The notes: a model not told the origin generated them from the sequence alone. 64,000 nucleotides of DNA from Amycolatopsis endophytica (GCF_013410405.1 NZ_JACCFK010000001.1:3162001-3226000); one strand, 5' to 3'; shown: positions 53,501 through 61,580, numbered from the stretch's first letter. Numbers and translations are program-made.

Positions 53501-54517
53501 CGCATGAACGTGCGGGATCTGTTCGGCAGCAAGCTCGAACTCCGCATCGGCGATCCGGTCGACAGCATGGTGGACCGCGCGTCCGCGATCAAGGTGCCGG
53601 AGGGCGCGCCGGGTCGCGGTGTCACGACGAGCAGGCACCAGATGCTGATCGCGCTGCCCCGGATCGACGGCGTGGACGACCCGATCGACCTCGCGAACGG
53701 GGTGCGCGAGCTGGTGGACACGGTGGCGTCGGCGTGGCAGGGCCCGCCCGCACCGGCCGTGCGGCTGCTGCCCGCGGAACTGCCCTACGCCCGGCTCGCC
53801 GGGGAACACGAGGCGAACCGCCTGGCGATCGGCATCGCGGAGGACGACTTCGGCATCGTCCACCTCGATTTCGGCGCCGACCCCCACCTGCTGCTCCTCG
53901 GCGACACCGAGTCCGGCAAGACGACCTTCCTGCGCTCGCTGGCCCGCGCCATCACCGACGGTCACGAACCGCGTCAGGCGCGGATGATCATCGTCGACCA
54001 CCGGCGCGGCCTGCTGGGCGACGTCACCACCGAGCACCTGATCGGCTACGGCACCGACCGCGATTCGACGAGCAGGCTGATGCGGCAGGTGGCGGAGGAG
54101 ATGAGCGTGCGGCTGCCCGGTCCGGACGTGACGCCGGAACAGCTGCGCACGCGGAGCTGGTGGCAAGGGCCGGAGCTGTTCGTCCTGATCGACGACTACG
54201 ACCTGGTCGCGAGCCAGATGGACAACCCGTTCCTGCCGCTGCTGGAGTTCCTGCCGCAGGGCCGCGACATCGGGCTGCACGTCGTGCTGGCCCGCCGCAC
54301 CGGTGGCGCGAGCCGGGCGCTGTTCGAGACGTTCGTGTCGCGGCTGCGGGACGTCGGCACGCCGGGCCTGCTGATGTCCGGTGACAAGGACGAAGGCCCG
54401 CTGCTGGGCGGGCTCAAGGCGGAACCGCTTCCGCCGGGACGGGCGTGGCTGACCGGCAGGCGGCACGCGCCGCGGCTCGTGCAGCTCGCCTGGCTGCCCT
54501 CGGAGGAGAACGCGTGA
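50573..54517 (+). CDS. eccC: Type VII secretion ATPase EccC (fused EccCa-EccCb)
   Basis: A 1,314-residue FtsK/SpoIIIE motor. Two N-terminal membrane helices (about 38-92) are followed by a DUF region and three ATPase domains with Walker A lysines Lys486 (GATGSGKS), Lys837 (GGPRSGKS) and Lys1116 (GDTESGKT). Only D1 is followed by a full coupling pattern (LLVICDEFSELL). EccC recognises substrates through its third ATPase domain and drives export. ATG at 50573 has GAGAGGGG upstream. Here it is a single polypeptide, unlike the split EccCa/EccCb of ESX-1. It is coupled by GTGA to the next small gene. Confidence 0.93.
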   Translation: MATVVVRRPVRRPAPEQPSGELILDPPPEIPRPGGRQWTQVLMVIPMMAMMAAMMLMFSGNFGRGTGPLRLVVFGLFGVGMLGMLVVSLLNSAGPSKREMGQERRGYLRHLGQHRLRLTRAIHQQRDAMVYLHPEPEALLSLVASHRLWERRPMDADFGVARIGTGPQRPAMTLVPPEAKPLEQLEPLSALALRRFLTTYTAIPGLPLAMAVNGFSRIHVTGDRARSVALVRAILVQLASLQSPDDLRVAACPSAGEQQWDWLKWLPHALHPERTDAAGPLRLVATSIVSVEAMIDDLLGERKRFDPSYDNREALPHVVVVLDGGSTAGSDELMADGGLEGVTIVDLRTPPPRALDPATIVLHVGEDGALSSETIDGAVELGEADALDLSAAEGIARQLAPLRATAAGRGEQPLSTDLDLAELLDIGDPRTYDPADTWVQRPTRDRLRIRFGIGTDGSPVELDLKESAQDGMGPHGLLIGATGSGKSELLRTLVLALAVAHPPSSLNFALVDFKGGATFATLDKLPHTSAVITNLADELHLVDRMTDAINGELLRRQELLRAAGNFTSLREYERARATGAPLPEVPTLLVICDEFSELLSAKPDFIDMFVQVGRVGRSLGVHLLLASQRLEEGRLRGLETHLSYRIGLRTFSEMESRTVLGVGEAFKLPRAPGHGFLKTDNESMLRFRSAYVSGTHRAPLAGPADLRDDDALELLEYSTRYLAPAVGDTDSVAETPDEDAVGESLLDILVDRMRGRGTPAHQVWLPPLAESPTLDQLLPDLDRRDDRGFGSTRLAGALQAVIGIVDRPLEQRRDPLVLDLSGSAGHVLVIGGPRSGKSTALRSVVTSLALTHTPREVQFYCLDFGGGTLNTLRGLPHVGGVAGRQNAGAVRRTIAEVRTLIAQRERAFAEHEIDGMQSFRARPGLDAHGDVFLVVDGWATLRNEFDDLEAAVTDIAARGLSYGVHVIASAARMFDLRMNVRDLFGSKLELRIGDPVDSMVDRASAIKVPEGAPGRGVTTSRHQMLIALPRIDGVDDPIDLANGVRELVDTVASAWQGPPAPAVRLLPAELPYARLAGEHEANRLAIGIAEDDFGIVHLDFGADPHLLLLGDTESGKTTFLRSLARAITDGHEPRQARMIIVDHRRGLLGDVTTEHLIGYGTDRDSTSRLMRQVAEEMSVRLPGPDVTPEQLRTRSWWQGPELFVLIDDYDLVASQMDNPFLPLLEFLPQGRDIGLHVVLARRTGGASRALFETFVSRLRDVGTPGLLMSGDKDEGPLLGGLKAEPLPPGRAWLTGRRHAPRLVQLAWLPSEENA

Positions 54518-54828
54518 ACGGAGGAGCCATGTGCCGACGGGAGATGCACGGGGATCCGGAGGCGATGCGGTCGTTCGCCGCGCGCCTGGCCGGGCTGGAC
54601 ACGGAGGTCGATCCGCCGGAGCCGACGCCGTGTCTGGAAGGCATGGAGGCGTGCGGGACGTTCGCCGCCGCCGACGCGGTCGCGACCCTCGCGCTCGCCC
54701 AGTTCCTCGCCGAGACCGGGGAAGCGGTCGCGGCGTTGAGGTCGGCGGCGAACGAGGCCGCGGAGGACTACGAGGCCACCGACCGGGCGGGCGCGCTGAC
54801 CATCGCGGTCGTCGCCGTGGAGGACTGA
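54514..54828 (+). CDS. Small helical ESX-associated protein (EspC-like)
   Basis: A 104-residue protein. The helices DPEAMRSFAARLAGLD and VAALRSAANEAAEDYEATD flank a short Pro-rich turn, and DYEATD near the end is like the C-terminal YxxxD/E export signal. GTG at 54514 (GGAGGAG upstream) overlaps eccC by GTGA; ATG at 54529 is an alternative. Placed between eccC and a PPE-like gene, it probably pairs with that protein. Confidence 0.65.
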   Translation: MNGGAMCRREMHGDPEAMRSFAARLAGLDTEVDPPEPTPCLEGMEACGTFAAADAVATLALAQFLAETGEAVAALRSAANEAAEDYEATDRAGALTIAVVAVED

Positions 54829-54830
54829 CC

Positions 54831-56003
54831 GTGGACTACACGCGGCTGCCCGGCATGGTCCAGTTCGCGCTGGTCGATGTCGAGGCACATGCCCATCTCG
54901 CGCGGGTCGCGGACGCCGCCCGGATGTGGCGGCGGGTCGCGGCGGAACTGCGCGAACTGTCCGACTCGCTGCGGCACGAGCTGGATCACCTCCGACTACA
55001 GTGGACGGACACGACGGGCGCCGGTTTCGTGCGCCAGGCGGAGCAGCGCAAGGCGTCGATCGACGAGATGCTGGGGCGCGTCGAGGCGCACGAGCCGTGG
55101 CGCGCGCTCGACGACCTCGCCCGGCAGCTGCTCCTCACCCGCGGCCGGGTCACCGACACGGTGGAGCGCGCCACCGAGACGAGCCAGAGCGAAGCGGCCG
55201 TGTACCTCGTCGAGCTGGACCGTTATTTCCTCGCGGCCGCGGAGGCGGTGCTCGGCGCGGTCGGCGGGCACGAGACCGCCACGGTCACCTTCCAAGGCGG
55301 ACCGGAACCCGGCACGGGTTCGTCGGGTTCGTCGTTGCCACCGGGGAGCGTGTCGATGCCGGGACTCGTCGCCGTCCCCCTGACGGGCGGGGTCGTGCCG
55401 CGGGGCGGGGTGTCGCGGCCCGCGTTCGATCCGCGCGGCGTCGCGGGAGGATCGCTGGGCGGACGTCGTGGTACCGGGGGGAAGTCCCCGGCGCACACCG
55501 CCGGTCTCGGCGGTTCGGCCGGGCGCGGGTCGACTGGGCCGAACCTCCCGTCGCGGATCGAGCGCGCGGCCGACCCCGTCCCGCTCACCGAAGCGCAGGC
55601 CGTTCCCCAGGCACCGCAGCCACCTGCGCAACCGGGCGCGGCGAAACCCGCCTCGACGGGCGCGGGAGGCGGCATGATCCCGCCGATGATGATGCCGCCG
55701 ATGGTGCCGGGAACCGCCCGGTCGACGCTGGGCAGGCGCTCCGGCGGTCCACCCGCGACCGAGCGCCGCACGAAGGGACCGCAGGCGACCCCGGGCGTCC
55801 CGGCGCGGCTGCGCGGCCGGTCGGCGCTCGACAACCCCGCCGCCGCCGGTTACCGTCCGGTGAGCACGTCCGGCGCGAAGACCGCTCCCGAAGAGCCGCT
55901 CGACCGCGAGGTCTGGGACGTGACCGATCCCGCTCCCGCGTCCCCGTTGAAGCCGGAAACTCCGGAGCCGGAACCGAGGAGGCTGCGACGGCCGCGAGCA
56001 TGA
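54831..56003 (+). CDS. PPE-like ESX substrate with WXG region and Pro/Gly-rich tail
   Basis: A 390-residue protein. The N-terminal 130 residues are helical, with the hairpin turn HLRLQWTDTTGAGF carrying a WXG-like Trp and Gly. The rest is Gly/Pro/Ser-rich and includes a Met-rich stretch GGGMIPPMMMPPMVPG typical of secreted actinobacterial ESX proteins. GTG start 2 bp after the upstream stop. Translationally linked (ATGA) to the small membrane protein that follows. The tail is probably disordered and may be surface-exposed. Confidence 0.75.
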   Translation: MDYTRLPGMVQFALVDVEAHAHLARVADAARMWRRVAAELRELSDSLRHELDHLRLQWTDTTGAGFVRQAEQRKASIDEMLGRVEAHEPWRALDDLARQLLLTRGRVTDTVERATETSQSEAAVYLVELDRYFLAAAEAVLGAVGGHETATVTFQGGPEPGTGSSGSSLPPGSVSMPGLVAVPLTGGVVPRGGVSRPAFDPRGVAGGSLGGRRGTGGKSPAHTAGLGGSAGRGSTGPNLPSRIERAADPVPLTEAQAVPQAPQPPAQPGAAKPASTGAGGGMIPPMMMPPMVPGTARSTLGRRSGGPPATERRTKGPQATPGVPARLRGRSALDNPAAAGYRPVSTSGAKTAPEEPLDREVWDVTDPAPASPLKPETPEPEPRRLRRPRA

Positions 56004-56257
56004 GACGACGGGACCTGCTGGTGATGGCGGTGGTGGCGGCCGTCGCGGTGGCCGTGGTCGCCGCAGGCGTGGCGCTCGTCTGGCTCACCCTCGACGGGAC
56101 GATCCGGCTGAGCGCGCGATACGGGGACGGCGAGCGCCCGAACTCCCCGGCCGAAGCGGTGTTCCTCGTCGCCGTCGGGGTCGGCATGGTCGTGTGTGTG
56201 CTGGTGCCGCTGGGCAGGATCCTCACCCGGCGGCTCCGGCCCGGTCCGCGGCGCTGA
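56000..56257 (+). CDS. Small two-helix membrane protein at the end of the ESX operon
   Basis: An 85-residue protein: MRRRDLLVMAVVAAVAVAVV (helix about 7-30), a short loop, and a second helix (about 52-75, VFLVAVGVGMVVCVLVPLG) with an Arg-rich tail. ATGA overlap with the PPE-like gene. No family is recognised. It may be an accessory membrane partner of the ESX complex. Confidence 0.65.
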   Translation: MRRRDLLVMAVVAAVAVAVVAAGVALVWLTLDGTIRLSARYGDGERPNSPAEAVFLVAVGVGMVVCVLVPLGRILTRRLRPGPRR

Positions 56258-56266
56258 CCGGGCCGG
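56236..56266. terminator. Bidirectional terminator after the ESX operon
   Basis: CCGGCCCGGTC (56236-56246), a 9-nt loop and GACCGGGCCGG (56256-56266) form a perfect 11-bp stem. It spans the stop codon of the small membrane protein and lies 7 bp from the convergent NLP gene's stop. Confidence 0.7.
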
Positions 56267-56272
56267 ACCGGC

Positions 56273-57025
56273 TCACGCGTTGGGGTCGAAGGAGATCCCG
56301 GCCGGCTTGGCCTTCGCGAGGTTGCCCGCGAAAGCGCTGTCCTTGATGCCGAAGCTCGCGGAACCGAAGTCCGCGCCCATCAGCTTGTCCCGGATGCCCG
56401 AGGGGTAGTTGTCCCAGCTGACGAGGTCCGGGTACTGCCAGGTGCCGTAGTGGTTCTCCGGTGTCTCGGTCATGCTCGCGAGCCGGAAGCAGTGGGTGCC
56501 GGCGCCGTCCTTGTGGTAGATGACCTTCGCGTGGGTGCCTTCCCAGCCGACCTCGGAGCGCGGGTAGGTGGAGAAGTTGCCGTGCGCGGAGGTGGACACG
56601 TACTGCGCCTCGCCGTTGCGCACCCACACCACGACGTGCTCGATGTCGTGGCGGTGGCCGCAGCAGTCGAGGCCCGGGACGGCCTGGTCCTTCTCGAAGT
56701 ACAGGTCGTACATGTAGGCGCACCAGCCGTTGTCGCACTTGGACCGCGAGTACGAGTTGGTGTTGTCCAAATCGGACTGGTCGTGGCAGTTCCCGTTGAG
56801 GGCGCCGGAGTTGTTCAGGCCAGGGTTGAGCGTCCCGTCCGGGCCGATCGCCGGTGCCGGGTAGCAACCGTCACCGTCGTAGTCGAAGGCGGGCTGCCAC
56901 TTGCCGTCCTCGGCCGCGTAGCTCGCCGGGAGCGCCGACGGCGGCTCCGCCCACGCGGCGGCCGGGAGGAGAACGGTGAACAGGGCCGCGAACACCGTGA
57001 CGACGGCGGTTCTTCCCACACGCAT
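56273..57025 (-). CDS. Secreted Nep1-like (NPP1 family) protein
   Basis: A 250-residue secreted protein: signal peptide (1-26, AWA cleavage) and an NPP1 domain. The hallmark heptapeptide is GHRHDIE (residues 123-129) in place of the canonical GHRHDWE; its metal-binding His and Asp residues are kept. Six or more cysteines (CCGH; KCDNGWC) suggest disulfides. Nep1-like proteins are membrane-active cytolysins toward plant sphingolipids in microbial plant pathogens. A soil actinobacterium could use one similarly or for another role. It is a single gene between the ESX operon and a lipoprotein gene. Confidence 0.88.
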   Translation of the reverse strand: MRVGRTAVVTVFAALFTVLLPAAAWAEPPSALPASYAAEDGKWQPAFDYDGDGCYPAPAIGPDGTLNPGLNNSGALNGNCHDQSDLDNTNSYSRSKCDNGWCAYMYDLYFEKDQAVPGLDCCGHRHDIEHVVVWVRNGEAQYVSTSAHGNFSTYPRSEVGWEGTHAKVIYHKDGAGTHCFRLASMTETPENHYGTWQYPDLVSWDNYPSGIRDKLMGADFGSASFGIKDSAFAGNLAKAKPAGISFDPNA

Positions 57026-57104
57026 CTCTGGCCTTTCCCTCCGGAGTCAAGATCGTGTGAAAAAGTACCGGGAACGGGGCGGGAGTGGTCAACGTCCGAA
57101 AGTC

Positions 57105-57743
57105 GTGACCACGAACAGGGGCTTACGCGTTGCGAACATGACCTGCGGGGCGCTCGCGGCGGTCGCCCTGCTCACCGCCTGCGACACCGGAGACGAGGCG
57201 GCGCTCTCGGCAGATGCGCTGCGGCAGGCCGCCACCCGGGCCGACCCCGCGAAGTGCCCGGTCGACTTCGACGTGCCCGCCGCGTTGACGGCCGCCGGCG
57301 TCGACGGGACAGCGGAGTTCGACTCGGCCGAAGCGCAGACATCGGCCACCACGACTCCCGCCGACGATCCGCTCACCGCGCAGCAGCGGGACGGGATGAC
57401 CCCGCTCGACGCGGTCGCCGGTACCTACATCGAGTGCGACTACCGCGTCGGCGGTGACACCCTGTCCGTCCGCCTGGTCACGACCCGCGTCAACGCCGCG
57501 GTGAACCTGCTGGTCCCGCAGATCGTGCAGGACGCGCGACTCCGGCTCACCGACGTGGACCCGCTCATCGCCCCGCCGCCCGCCGCCGGTGAGGTCAGGC
57601 GTGCGGGCAGCACGGTCGCGGTCGGCGGCCTGGCCGTGGACGGCGGCGACGGTGCCCTCATGGTGTCCTCGAAGGTGCCTGCCTTGCACGACGACGCCCT
57701 CGCCAAGGCCACCGGCTCGCTTCTCTTCGGTTTGAAGTTCTAA
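57105..57743 (+). CDS. Putative lipoprotein of unknown function
   Basis: A 212-residue lipoprotein. GTG at 57105 gives an Arg-containing tail and the hydrophobic stretch MTCGALAAVALLTAC ending in a lipobox (LTAC). The mature part carries two cysteines (AKCPVDF; IECDYRV) and the recurring VRRAGSTVAVGGLAV strand pattern. No family is recognised. It ends 4 bp into the convergent DapA-family gene. Confidence 0.7.
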   Translation: MTTNRGLRVANMTCGALAAVALLTACDTGDEAALSADALRQAATRADPAKCPVDFDVPAALTAAGVDGTAEFDSAEAQTSATTTPADDPLTAQQRDGMTPLDAVAGTYIECDYRVGGDTLSVRLVTTRVNAAVNLLVPQIVQDARLRLTDVDPLIAPPPAAGEVRRAGSTVAVGGLAVDGGDGALMVSSKVPALHDDALAKATGSLLFGLKF

Positions 57744-58669
57744 CCGGCCCGGTCCAGCCCGGCCTCGGTCAGGATCGATGCGATGACGCCCAGTTCGACG
57801 TCGTCGAGCGGGTGCAGCGGCACGTTCGTCGCGGCGTGGTCGATCACGCCGCGCCACGCCAGCGCCGCCTTGAACGAGCCGAGCGCGCCCGCGGTGAACC
57901 CGATGCGCCGCAGGTCGGCGACGGAGACGATGCGGAACAGCCCGGCGAGCCGGTCCTGCTCCGCCTTCGCCGCCGCGAAGTCGCCGTCGCGGGCCGCGCG
58001 GTAGAGCCGCACGTACCCGTGCGGGTCGACGTTGCCCAGCCCGGGCACGAGACCGGCGGCGCCGAGCGTCATCGCGGTGTCCGCCAGCAGCTCGGACCCG
58101 GTGAGGGCGGGCAGGTCGGTGCTCCGCAGGATCTCCCGGAACGTGGCGAGATCGCCGCTGGAATCCTTGAGCGCCACGACGAACTTGGACTCCGCCAGTT
58201 CGGTGACGATGTCCGGGGTCAGCCGGGTGCGGACCGCGGAGGGGATGTCGTAGGCGACCACCGGCACGTCCACCGCGGCGTGCACGTGCCGGAAGTGCGT
58301 GACGACCTCGGCGGGGTGCGGCTCGACGTAGAACGGCGCGGTCACGACCACGGCGTCCGCGCCGAGCGCCGCGGCCTGGCGGGCGTGCTCGGCCACGCGC
58401 CGGGTGCCGGTGTCGACGGCGCCCGCGAGCACGGGCACGGCCCCGGCGACGGCGCCGACCGTGACTTCGAGGAGCGCCTTGCGCTGGGCGGTGTCGAGCA
58501 GCGCGATCTCGCCGCTCGACCCGCCGACGAACACGCCGTCCACACCCGCGTCGAGCTGGAACGCCAGCAGCCGTTCGAGCGAGCGGCGGTCCACCTCGCC
58601 GTTCTCGTCGAGCGGGGTGACGAGCGGGGGAACGACACCGTGCGGATCGAAGGTGGTGTCAGAGACCAC
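57740..58669 (-). CDS. DapA/NanA-family aldolase or lyase (first of two)
   Basis: A 309-residue class I aldolase. GVFVGGSSGE replaces the canonical GTTGE binding loop, Tyr in VVAYDIPSAVRT, and the Schiff-base lysine in FVVALKDSSGD are in the right places. It is closer to N-acetylneuraminate/keto-acid lyases than to true dihydrodipicolinate synthase by neighbourhood. GTG start overlaps the transporter gene by 11 bp, so they form an operon. The substrate is presumably what the NanT-like transporter brings in. Confidence 0.8.
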   Translation of the reverse strand: MVSDTTFDPHGVVPPLVTPLDENGEVDRRSLERLLAFQLDAGVDGVFVGGSSGEIALLDTAQRKALLEVTVGAVAGAVPVLAGAVDTGTRRVAEHARQAAALGADAVVVTAPFYVEPHPAEVVTHFRHVHAAVDVPVVAYDIPSAVRTRLTPDIVTELAESKFVVALKDSSGDLATFREILRSTDLPALTGSELLADTAMTLGAAGLVPGLGNVDPHGYVRLYRAARDGDFAAAKAEQDRLAGLFRIVSVADLRRIGFTAGALGSFKAALAWRGVIDHAATNVPLHPLDDVELGVIASILTEAGLDRAG

Positions 58670-60104
58670 TGACGGCTTTCCTTTCCTTGGGCGCCAACGC
58701 GGGTGCGTCGGAGCTGATCTTGAGTGCCCGCCCGATCCGGGCGGGCACGTCGAGGCCGATCATGAGCGCGACGACGACGGTGAGGGATCCGGCGAGGACC
58801 ATCAGAGCGGTGCCGAGGCTGCCCAGATCGTCGGCGATCGCGGCACCGGCCAGCGGCGCGACCGCACCGCCCAGCGCGCCGACGTTGTAGGTGAACCCGA
58901 GCCCGGCGGCACGCAGCCGCGTGGGGAAGTGGTCACCGACGTACTTGGGCAGCAGGCCCGAGATGCCCTGACTGGTGGCCTGCATCGCGAACAGCAGCAC
59001 CCACAGCAGCACGATGTTGTCCGAGGGCAGGGCGAACACGGGGAACACGAACGCCAGCGACACGAACAGCCCGAGCACGTACGTGGGCCGCGTGCCGAGC
59101 TTGTCCCCGACGACGCCCGCGAGGCACGTGCCCGCGGCGTAGCCCAGGCCGGCCCAGGTCAGGGCGTTGGACACCTGGCTCGCGTCGAAGCCGAGGTCCG
59201 ACTTGAGGTAGGTCGGCAGCAGCGACTGGATCGGCCACGAGTAGAGGAACGCGCAGAACACCGTGACCATGACGGCGATCATCACCGGCCACAGGCGCCC
59301 GGCCAGCTGGACCGCGAACCCGGCGAGGCCGAGCACGGTCACCGCGATCAGGTACGGCGCGGCCGGTCCGGCGAGGCCGGTGAAGATCAGCACCAGCGCG
59401 GCGGAAACCACGACGGCCAGCGCGGCGTTGGGCAGACGGCGGCGCGGCGAGAACAGCACCGACGAGGTGGTGACGTCGTCCTTCCCGGCGACCTCCTGCT
59501 CCCATTCGGCGGCCTCGGGCAGCGACCGGCGCAGGTAGAGGGTGAGCGCGACCGGGATGATGCCCACGTAGAACAGCCAGCGCCAGCCGCCCGCGGGCAC
59601 GATGAACTCGTAGGCGAGCGCGGCGATCACGGTGCCGATGGGGTAGGCGGAGAGCAGGAAGCCGGTCGCGCGGTTGCGCATCGACTTCGGCCACGACTCC
59701 ATGACGTAGGTGGCGCTCGACCCGTACTCGCCCGCCATGCCGATGCCGACGAGCGCGCGGAACACGAACAGCGACCAGTAGCCCCACGCGAAACCACACA
59801 GCCCGCTGCCGACCGAAAACGCCAGGATCGCGATGATCATCGCCGGTTTGCGCCCGTACCGGTCGCCGATGGCGCCCAGGACGAGACCGCCGAGCCAGCG
59901 CGACACGAACGCGGCCGAGACCAGCGTCGCGGCCTTGGTGAGGCTGAGGTCGAACTCGTCGGCGATCTCGGTGAGGATCAGCGTGATCAGGATGAAGTCG
60001 AAGCCGTCGAGCAGGTAGCCGAGCCAGGCGGCGAAGAATGCCTTGCGCTGTGCTCCGCTGAGCTGCCGGAACGACCCCGGTGTGGTGGGCGGCGGCGTTG
60101 CCAT
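58659..60104 (-). CDS. MFS transporter, NanT (sialic acid)-like
   Basis: A 481-residue major-facilitator protein with twelve predicted helices. The GDRYGRKPAMI loop between helices 2 and 3 and the SLPEAAEWE segment after helix 6 are typical of the metabolite:H+ symporter branch that includes NanT. Length and motifs agree with sialic-acid or aromatic-acid permeases. It is in an operon with one DapA-family lyase and divergent from another. Substrate is inferred. Confidence 0.82.
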   Translation of the reverse strand: MATPPPTTPGSFRQLSGAQRKAFFAAWLGYLLDGFDFILITLILTEIADEFDLSLTKAATLVSAAFVSRWLGGLVLGAIGDRYGRKPAMIIAILAFSVGSGLCGFAWGYWSLFVFRALVGIGMAGEYGSSATYVMESWPKSMRNRATGFLLSAYPIGTVIAALAYEFIVPAGGWRWLFYVGIIPVALTLYLRRSLPEAAEWEQEVAGKDDVTTSSVLFSPRRRLPNAALAVVVSAALVLIFTGLAGPAAPYLIAVTVLGLAGFAVQLAGRLWPVMIAVMVTVFCAFLYSWPIQSLLPTYLKSDLGFDASQVSNALTWAGLGYAAGTCLAGVVGDKLGTRPTYVLGLFVSLAFVFPVFALPSDNIVLLWVLLFAMQATSQGISGLLPKYVGDHFPTRLRAAGLGFTYNVGALGGAVAPLAGAAIADDLGSLGTALMVLAGSLTVVVALMIGLDVPARIGRALKISSDAPALAPKERKAVSGL

Positions 60105-60129
60105 GGACTGGACCTTCCGTGAAGTCGAG

Positions 60130-60147
60130 ACGTAGGATGTCCTACGT
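60130..60147. promoter_or_regulatory. Palindromic operator ACGTAGGA-TG-TCCTACGT
   Basis: A perfect 8+8-bp palindrome with a 2-nt centre lies in the 74-bp divergent region, 25 bp from the transporter start and 31 bp from the DapA-like start. GTAGGA-N2-TCCTAC is like sites bound by GntR/FadR-type regulators. No GntR gene is in the window, so the regulator must be elsewhere. Confidence 0.7.
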
Positions 60148-60178
60148 CACCCCGACGGTAGCCCTCCGAAGGAGCCTC

Positions 60179-61099
60179 ATGCAACCTCTCCGTGCCGAGA
60201 ACCTCACCGGTGTGTGGGGTGCCGTGCTGCTGCCGGTGAACGCCGACGACAGCATCGACTTCACCCGCCTCGGGCAGGCCGTGGACGCACTCCTGGAGTC
60301 CGGTGTGCACGGTGTGTACACGAACGGCACCGCGGCCGAGTTCTTCACCCTCACCGACGCCGAGTACGACCGGTTGCACGAGCTGGTCGCCGAGCGCGCG
60401 ACGGCCGCGGGTGTGCCGTTCCAGCTCGGCGCGAGCCACCCGAGCGGTCAGCTGTCCCGCGAGCGCGTGCGCCGCGCCGCGGCCCTGCGGCCGGGCGCCG
60501 TCCAGATCGTGCTGCCCGACTGGCTCCCGCTGCGCCCCGGCGAGACGGTCGCCGCCGTGCGCGGCCTGGCGGACGCGGCGGACGGCGTCCCGCTCGTGCT
60601 GTACAACCCGCCCTACGCCAAGACCCAGGTGGGCCCGGACCTGCTGGCACGGCTCGCCGGTGAGGTGCCGGAACTGATCGGGATCAAGGTGCCGGGCATC
60701 GACGTCGCGTCCGGGCTGACCGACCGGCTCGCGGTGTTCGTCGCGGGCCACACCCTGGCGTCCGGCCACGCCCGTGGTGCGGCCGGTTCCTATTCGAACG
60801 TGGCCTGCCTGAGCCCGGCGGGCGCCGTGCGGTGGTGGAACCTCATGCACACGGACCCGACGGCGGCCCTCGACCTCGAACGACGGCTGCGTGACTTCAT
60901 CACCGGCCACATCGTCCCGCTCGGCGCCGCCGACCCGGCGCTGGACAAGACCCTCGCCGCGATCGGCGGCTGGGCCCCGATCGGCACCAGGGTGCGCTGG
61001 CCGCTCGGTTCCGTTCCGGAGGAGTCGGTGCCCGGCCTGCGGTCGCTGGCGGAGGAGACGCTGGCCGAGCTGCTCGCCGACCCGCTGGGCCGGAGCTGA
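60179..61099 (+). CDS. DapA/NanA-family aldolase or lyase (second of two)
   Basis: A 306-residue class I aldolase. GVYTNGTAAEFFTL is the carboxylate-binding loop, YNPPYAK supplies the active Tyr, and LIGIKVPGID the Schiff-base Lys. It is clearly different in sequence from the neighbouring lyase at 57740, so two related substrates or steps are likely. ATG at 60179 has AAGGAG 5 nt upstream. Divergent from the transporter gene and sharing the palindromic operator. Confidence 0.8.
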   Translation: MQPLRAENLTGVWGAVLLPVNADDSIDFTRLGQAVDALLESGVHGVYTNGTAAEFFTLTDAEYDRLHELVAERATAAGVPFQLGASHPSGQLSRERVRRAAALRPGAVQIVLPDWLPLRPGETVAAVRGLADAADGVPLVLYNPPYAKTQVGPDLLARLAGEVPELIGIKVPGIDVASGLTDRLAVFVAGHTLASGHARGAAGSYSNVACLSPAGAVRWWNLMHTDPTAALDLERRLRDFITGHIVPLGAADPALDKTLAAIGGWAPIGTRVRWPLGSVPEESVPGLRSLAEETLAELLADPLGRS

Positions 61100-61120
61100 C
61101 TCCGGCTCAGGTCGTGCCCG

Positions 61121-61549
61121 TCAGCGGGCCGTGACCGGGACGAGCGCGATCACCGGAATGATCCGGTCGGTCTTGCGCTGGTATTCGGCGAAACCGGGGT
61201 AGCGTTCGGCCTGGACGCGGTACTTCTCGTCGCGCTCGGCCCGCTCCAGCTCGACCGCCCGCACCTCCACCGTCCGGTCGCCGACCTCGATCCACGCCTC
61301 GGGGTTCGCGCGCAGGTTCCAGTACCAGTCGGGGTTGCTGTCGGCGCCGCCCTTCGACGCGAAGACGAGGTAACGGTCCCCGTCGGGCAGGTACACCATC
61401 GGGTTGATCCGGGGCTTGCCGCTGCGGGCGCCGGTGGTGTGCAGCAACAGCAGGGGAGCGCCCGCGAACGGTCCGCCGACCTTTCCGCCGTTCTCCCGGA
61501 ACTCGGCGATGGTGCGGTTGTTGAAGTCGGTCACGTCGTCCATGGTCAT
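61121..61549 (-). CDS. Deazaflavin (F420)-dependent nitroreductase-like protein
   Basis: A 142-residue protein of the Ddn/DUF385 family. Signatures: LLLHTTGARSGKPRINPMVYL, YLVFASKGGADSNPDWYWNL and TVEVRAVEL. Family members use F420 to reduce quinones or nitro compounds. ATG at 61549 has AGGAGG 6 nt upstream. It is divergent from a MarR regulator whose operators lie between them. Confidence 0.87.
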   Translation of the reverse strand: MTMDDVTDFNNRTIAEFRENGGKVGGPFAGAPLLLLHTTGARSGKPRINPMVYLPDGDRYLVFASKGGADSNPDWYWNLRANPEAWIEVGDRTVEVRAVELERAERDEKYRVQAERYPGFAEYQRKTDRIIPVIALVPVTAR

Positions 61550-61568
61550 GACTGCCTCCTCGAATTGT

Positions 61569-61580
61569 TTCGACCTCGAA
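61569..61580. promoter_or_regulatory. MarR operator candidate 1: TTCGA-CC-TCGAA
   Basis: A perfect 5+5 palindrome with a CC centre, 20 bp from the F420-type gene start. It matches the core of site 2, and a half-site TCGAAGC lies at 61609-61615. Confidence 0.6.

Noticed and set aside
50894..54466. Long open frame antisense to eccC
   Set aside because: Arg/His/Gln-rich low-complexity translation and no motif; a shadow of eccC, whose three Walker A motifs are intact.
58404..60122. Long plus-strand frame opposite the NanT-like transporter
   Set aside because: Arg/Gln/His-rich translation and no motif; the minus strand encodes an obvious twelve-helix MFS protein.
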